NCBI RefSeq assembly: GCF_008386395.1
Contig: NZ_CP043761.1
Coordinates: 5,456,001 to 5,520,000 of the forward strand
Direction: 5' to 3'
Length of the DNA: 64,000 bases
Origin: Paenibacillus sp. 37
GTDB lineage: Bacteria > Bacillota > Bacilli > Paenibacillales > Paenibacillaceae
The notes beneath the pieces are model-generated. The model did not search any database. It was not told where the DNA came from and worked only from the letters and a program-made list of their open reading frames with translations. A program made the position numbers and the translations under genes. Below, piece by piece: positions 62,925-64,000 of this stretch (position 1 is the stretch's first letter; each line of letters opens with the position of its first letter).

Positions 62925-64000
62925 TTAGGGTCTATTACGCAGTCGTCCAAGAATGGTTCCAATTTTTTCGGCGGTTATCATGATTTCTTCCGTAGTATTA
63001 CCCAATCCCCAGCTAAATCGAATCGCAGAGTGTAAAAATGTTTCAGGCAATTTCATCGCTTTGAGCACATGAGAGACTTCGAGTGAACCGGAAGTGCAGG
63101 CAGAACCGCTTGCAACAGCAATTCCTTCCATATCCAGATTCATTAACATCGTCTCTGTGGACACTTCCGGAAAGCTGATATTCAGGATGTTTGGCAGCGT
63201 ATGCTCCAGGTGTCCATTCACATGAAAGTGCTCCGTCCCCACATGAATTTCAAGCTGTTTCAACAAAAGTTTACGCAATTCCAAATCATTCTGACGATGC
63301 GTATCCATTTGTGCTGATGCAATCTTGAGAGCCTCGGCAAATCCGGTAATACCTGCGATATTTTCCGTACCAGCGCGCCGCTGACGTTCTTGCAATCCCC
63401 CATGAGCTCTTGCTTCCAGCACAATTCCTCGCCGTACATAGAGTGCACCCACGCCCTGAGGCCCGTTGATTTTATGCGCAGAGAAGCTGATCAGATCCAC
63501 AGGCAGTTCTTTACATGAAATATTCTGACTGCCCAGAGCCTGAACCGCATCGGTATGGAACAAAATATTATGCTTACGTGCCAGCTCCCCGATCTCACGT
63601 ATCGGCTGAATAGTGCCCACTTCATTGTTGGCATACATCATGGTAATCAGCACCGTATCCGGCCGAATGGCCTCTTGCAACTCGTCCAGATTTATTCGTC
63701 CTTGATGATCCACAGATAGATAGGTTACTTCATAACCTTGCCGCTCCAATTCTTGACACGTATGCAAAACAGCATGGTGCTCAATGGCGGTCGTAATGAC
63801 ATGTTTCCCCTTATCCTGTCTTGTTGAGACGGCTCCGAAAATGGCCAGATTGTCGCTCTCTGTGCCACCTCCGGTAAATACCAATTCGTCCGGGAAACAG
63901 CCCAAAGACGCCGCAATGACATCTCTTGCCCCGCTGACAGTCCGTTTGGCCTCACGCCCAAAGGCATGGATACTTGATGCATTGCCAAATTGTCCTGTCA
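62925..64000 (-). CDS. cysteine desulfurase (5' end outside window)
   Basis: The visible 357 residues cover nearly all of an IscS/NifS-type PLP enzyme. The reading frame continues to the window edge: TGQFGNASSIHAFGREAKR is found at 63940-64000, and a start codon inside the window is not credible. The PLP lysine is in SFSAHKINGPQG and the sulphur-accepting cysteine in SGSACTSGSLEVSHVL. It takes sulphur from cysteine as a persulfide for tRNA thiolation and Fe-S clusters (YrvO in Bacillus). The usual tRNA thiolase gene mnmA does not follow it here. Confidence 0.93.
   Translation of the reverse strand, partial: TGQFGNASSIHAFGREAKRTVSGARDVIAASLGCFPDELVFTGGGTESDNLAIFGAVSTRQDKGKHVITTAIEHHAVLHTCQELERQGYEVTYLSVDHQGRINLDELQEAIRPDTVLITMMYANNEVGTIQPIREIGELARKHNILFHTDAVQALGSQNISCKELPVDLISFSAHKINGPQGVGALYVRRGIVLEARAHGGLQERQRRAGTENIAGITGFAEALKIASAQMDTHRQNDLELRKLLLKQLEIHVGTEHFHVNGHLEHTLPNILNISFPEVSTETMLMNLDMEGIAVASGSACTSGSLEVSHVLKAMKLPETFLHSAIRFSWGLGNTTEEIMITAEKIGTILGRLRNRP

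Overview
The window is a gene-dense chromosomal segment of a low-to-mid GC Gram-positive, most likely a Paenibacillus or close relative. The evidence is the gene content: Bacillus-type alaS-ireB-ruvX-DUF1292-mltG-yrrN-yrrO order, mtlA-R-F-D order, ptsG-H-I with a GlcT antiterminator, split gcvPA/gcvPB behind a tandem glycine riboswitch, T-box control of alaS, strong AGGAGG ribosome-binding sites, and a large membrane AraC regulator next to an LplABC-like transporter. No tRNA, rRNA, transposon, prophage or CRISPR array was found.

Layout. 1-7.4 kb: an oligosaccharide uptake and breakdown locus on the minus strand (AraC-type sensor, two permeases, binding lipoprotein, GH105 unsaturated uronyl hydrolase, and the start of another lipoprotein), with a cre-like site. 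7.5-10.4 kb: an elaborate attenuator-like leader (promoter, 7-codon leader ORF, 12-bp long-range inverted repeat, two tandem terminators with alternative pairings) in front of a MutS2-like ATPase that lacks the Smr domain, then a small cysteine-rich protein. 10.4-15.6 kb: mannitol PTS operon mtlA-mtlR-mtlF-mtlD. 16-21.3 kb: gcvH, divergent from the glycine riboswitch and gcvT-gcvPA-gcvPB. 21.4-26.7 kb: glcT and ptsG-ptsH-ptsI with a RAT antiterminator. 26.9-29.1 kb: NfeD-flotillin pair with a sigma-W-like promoter. 29.3-31.2 kb: NADPH-type alcohol dehydrogenase and a PPOX flavoprotein. 31.3-36.2 kb: galK-galE-galT and a divergent AraC regulator. 36.3-41.6 kb: aldo/keto reductase, sirtuin, HAD phosphatase, alpha/beta hydrolase, and KDG kinase with KDPG aldolase. 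41.8-45.3 kb, plus strand: acyltransferase behind a perfect CRP/FNR-type box, a KGG-repeat stress protein, and ilvD behind a possible attenuator. 45.3-52.3 kb: polysaccharide deacetylase, AI-2E family permease, class B PBP and a chemotaxis receptor. 52.5-64 kb: the conserved yrr/alaS housekeeping block (two U32 tRNA-hydroxylation proteins, MltG, two DUF1292 proteins, RuvX, IreB, AlaS with T-box, second AI-2E permease, small zinc-ribbon protein, PRC-barrel protein, cysteine desulfurase cut by the window edge).

The main theme is carbohydrate supply and its control: pectin-type oligosaccharides, mannitol, glucose and galactose, with cre-like sites, PRD regulators and PTS phosphorylation linking them. 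RNA-level control is prominent: a glycine riboswitch, T-box, RAT antiterminator, and two leaders of unknown class (mutS2-like and ilvD). The most promising undescribed element is the leader at 7526-7871. Its layout predicts that a ribosome stalled on a tiny leader ORF would switch on a ribosome-associated MutS2-like ATPase, resembling antibiotic-responsive attenuators. All start sites were chosen by reading the ribosome-binding site; several probable TTG or GTG starts are flagged.
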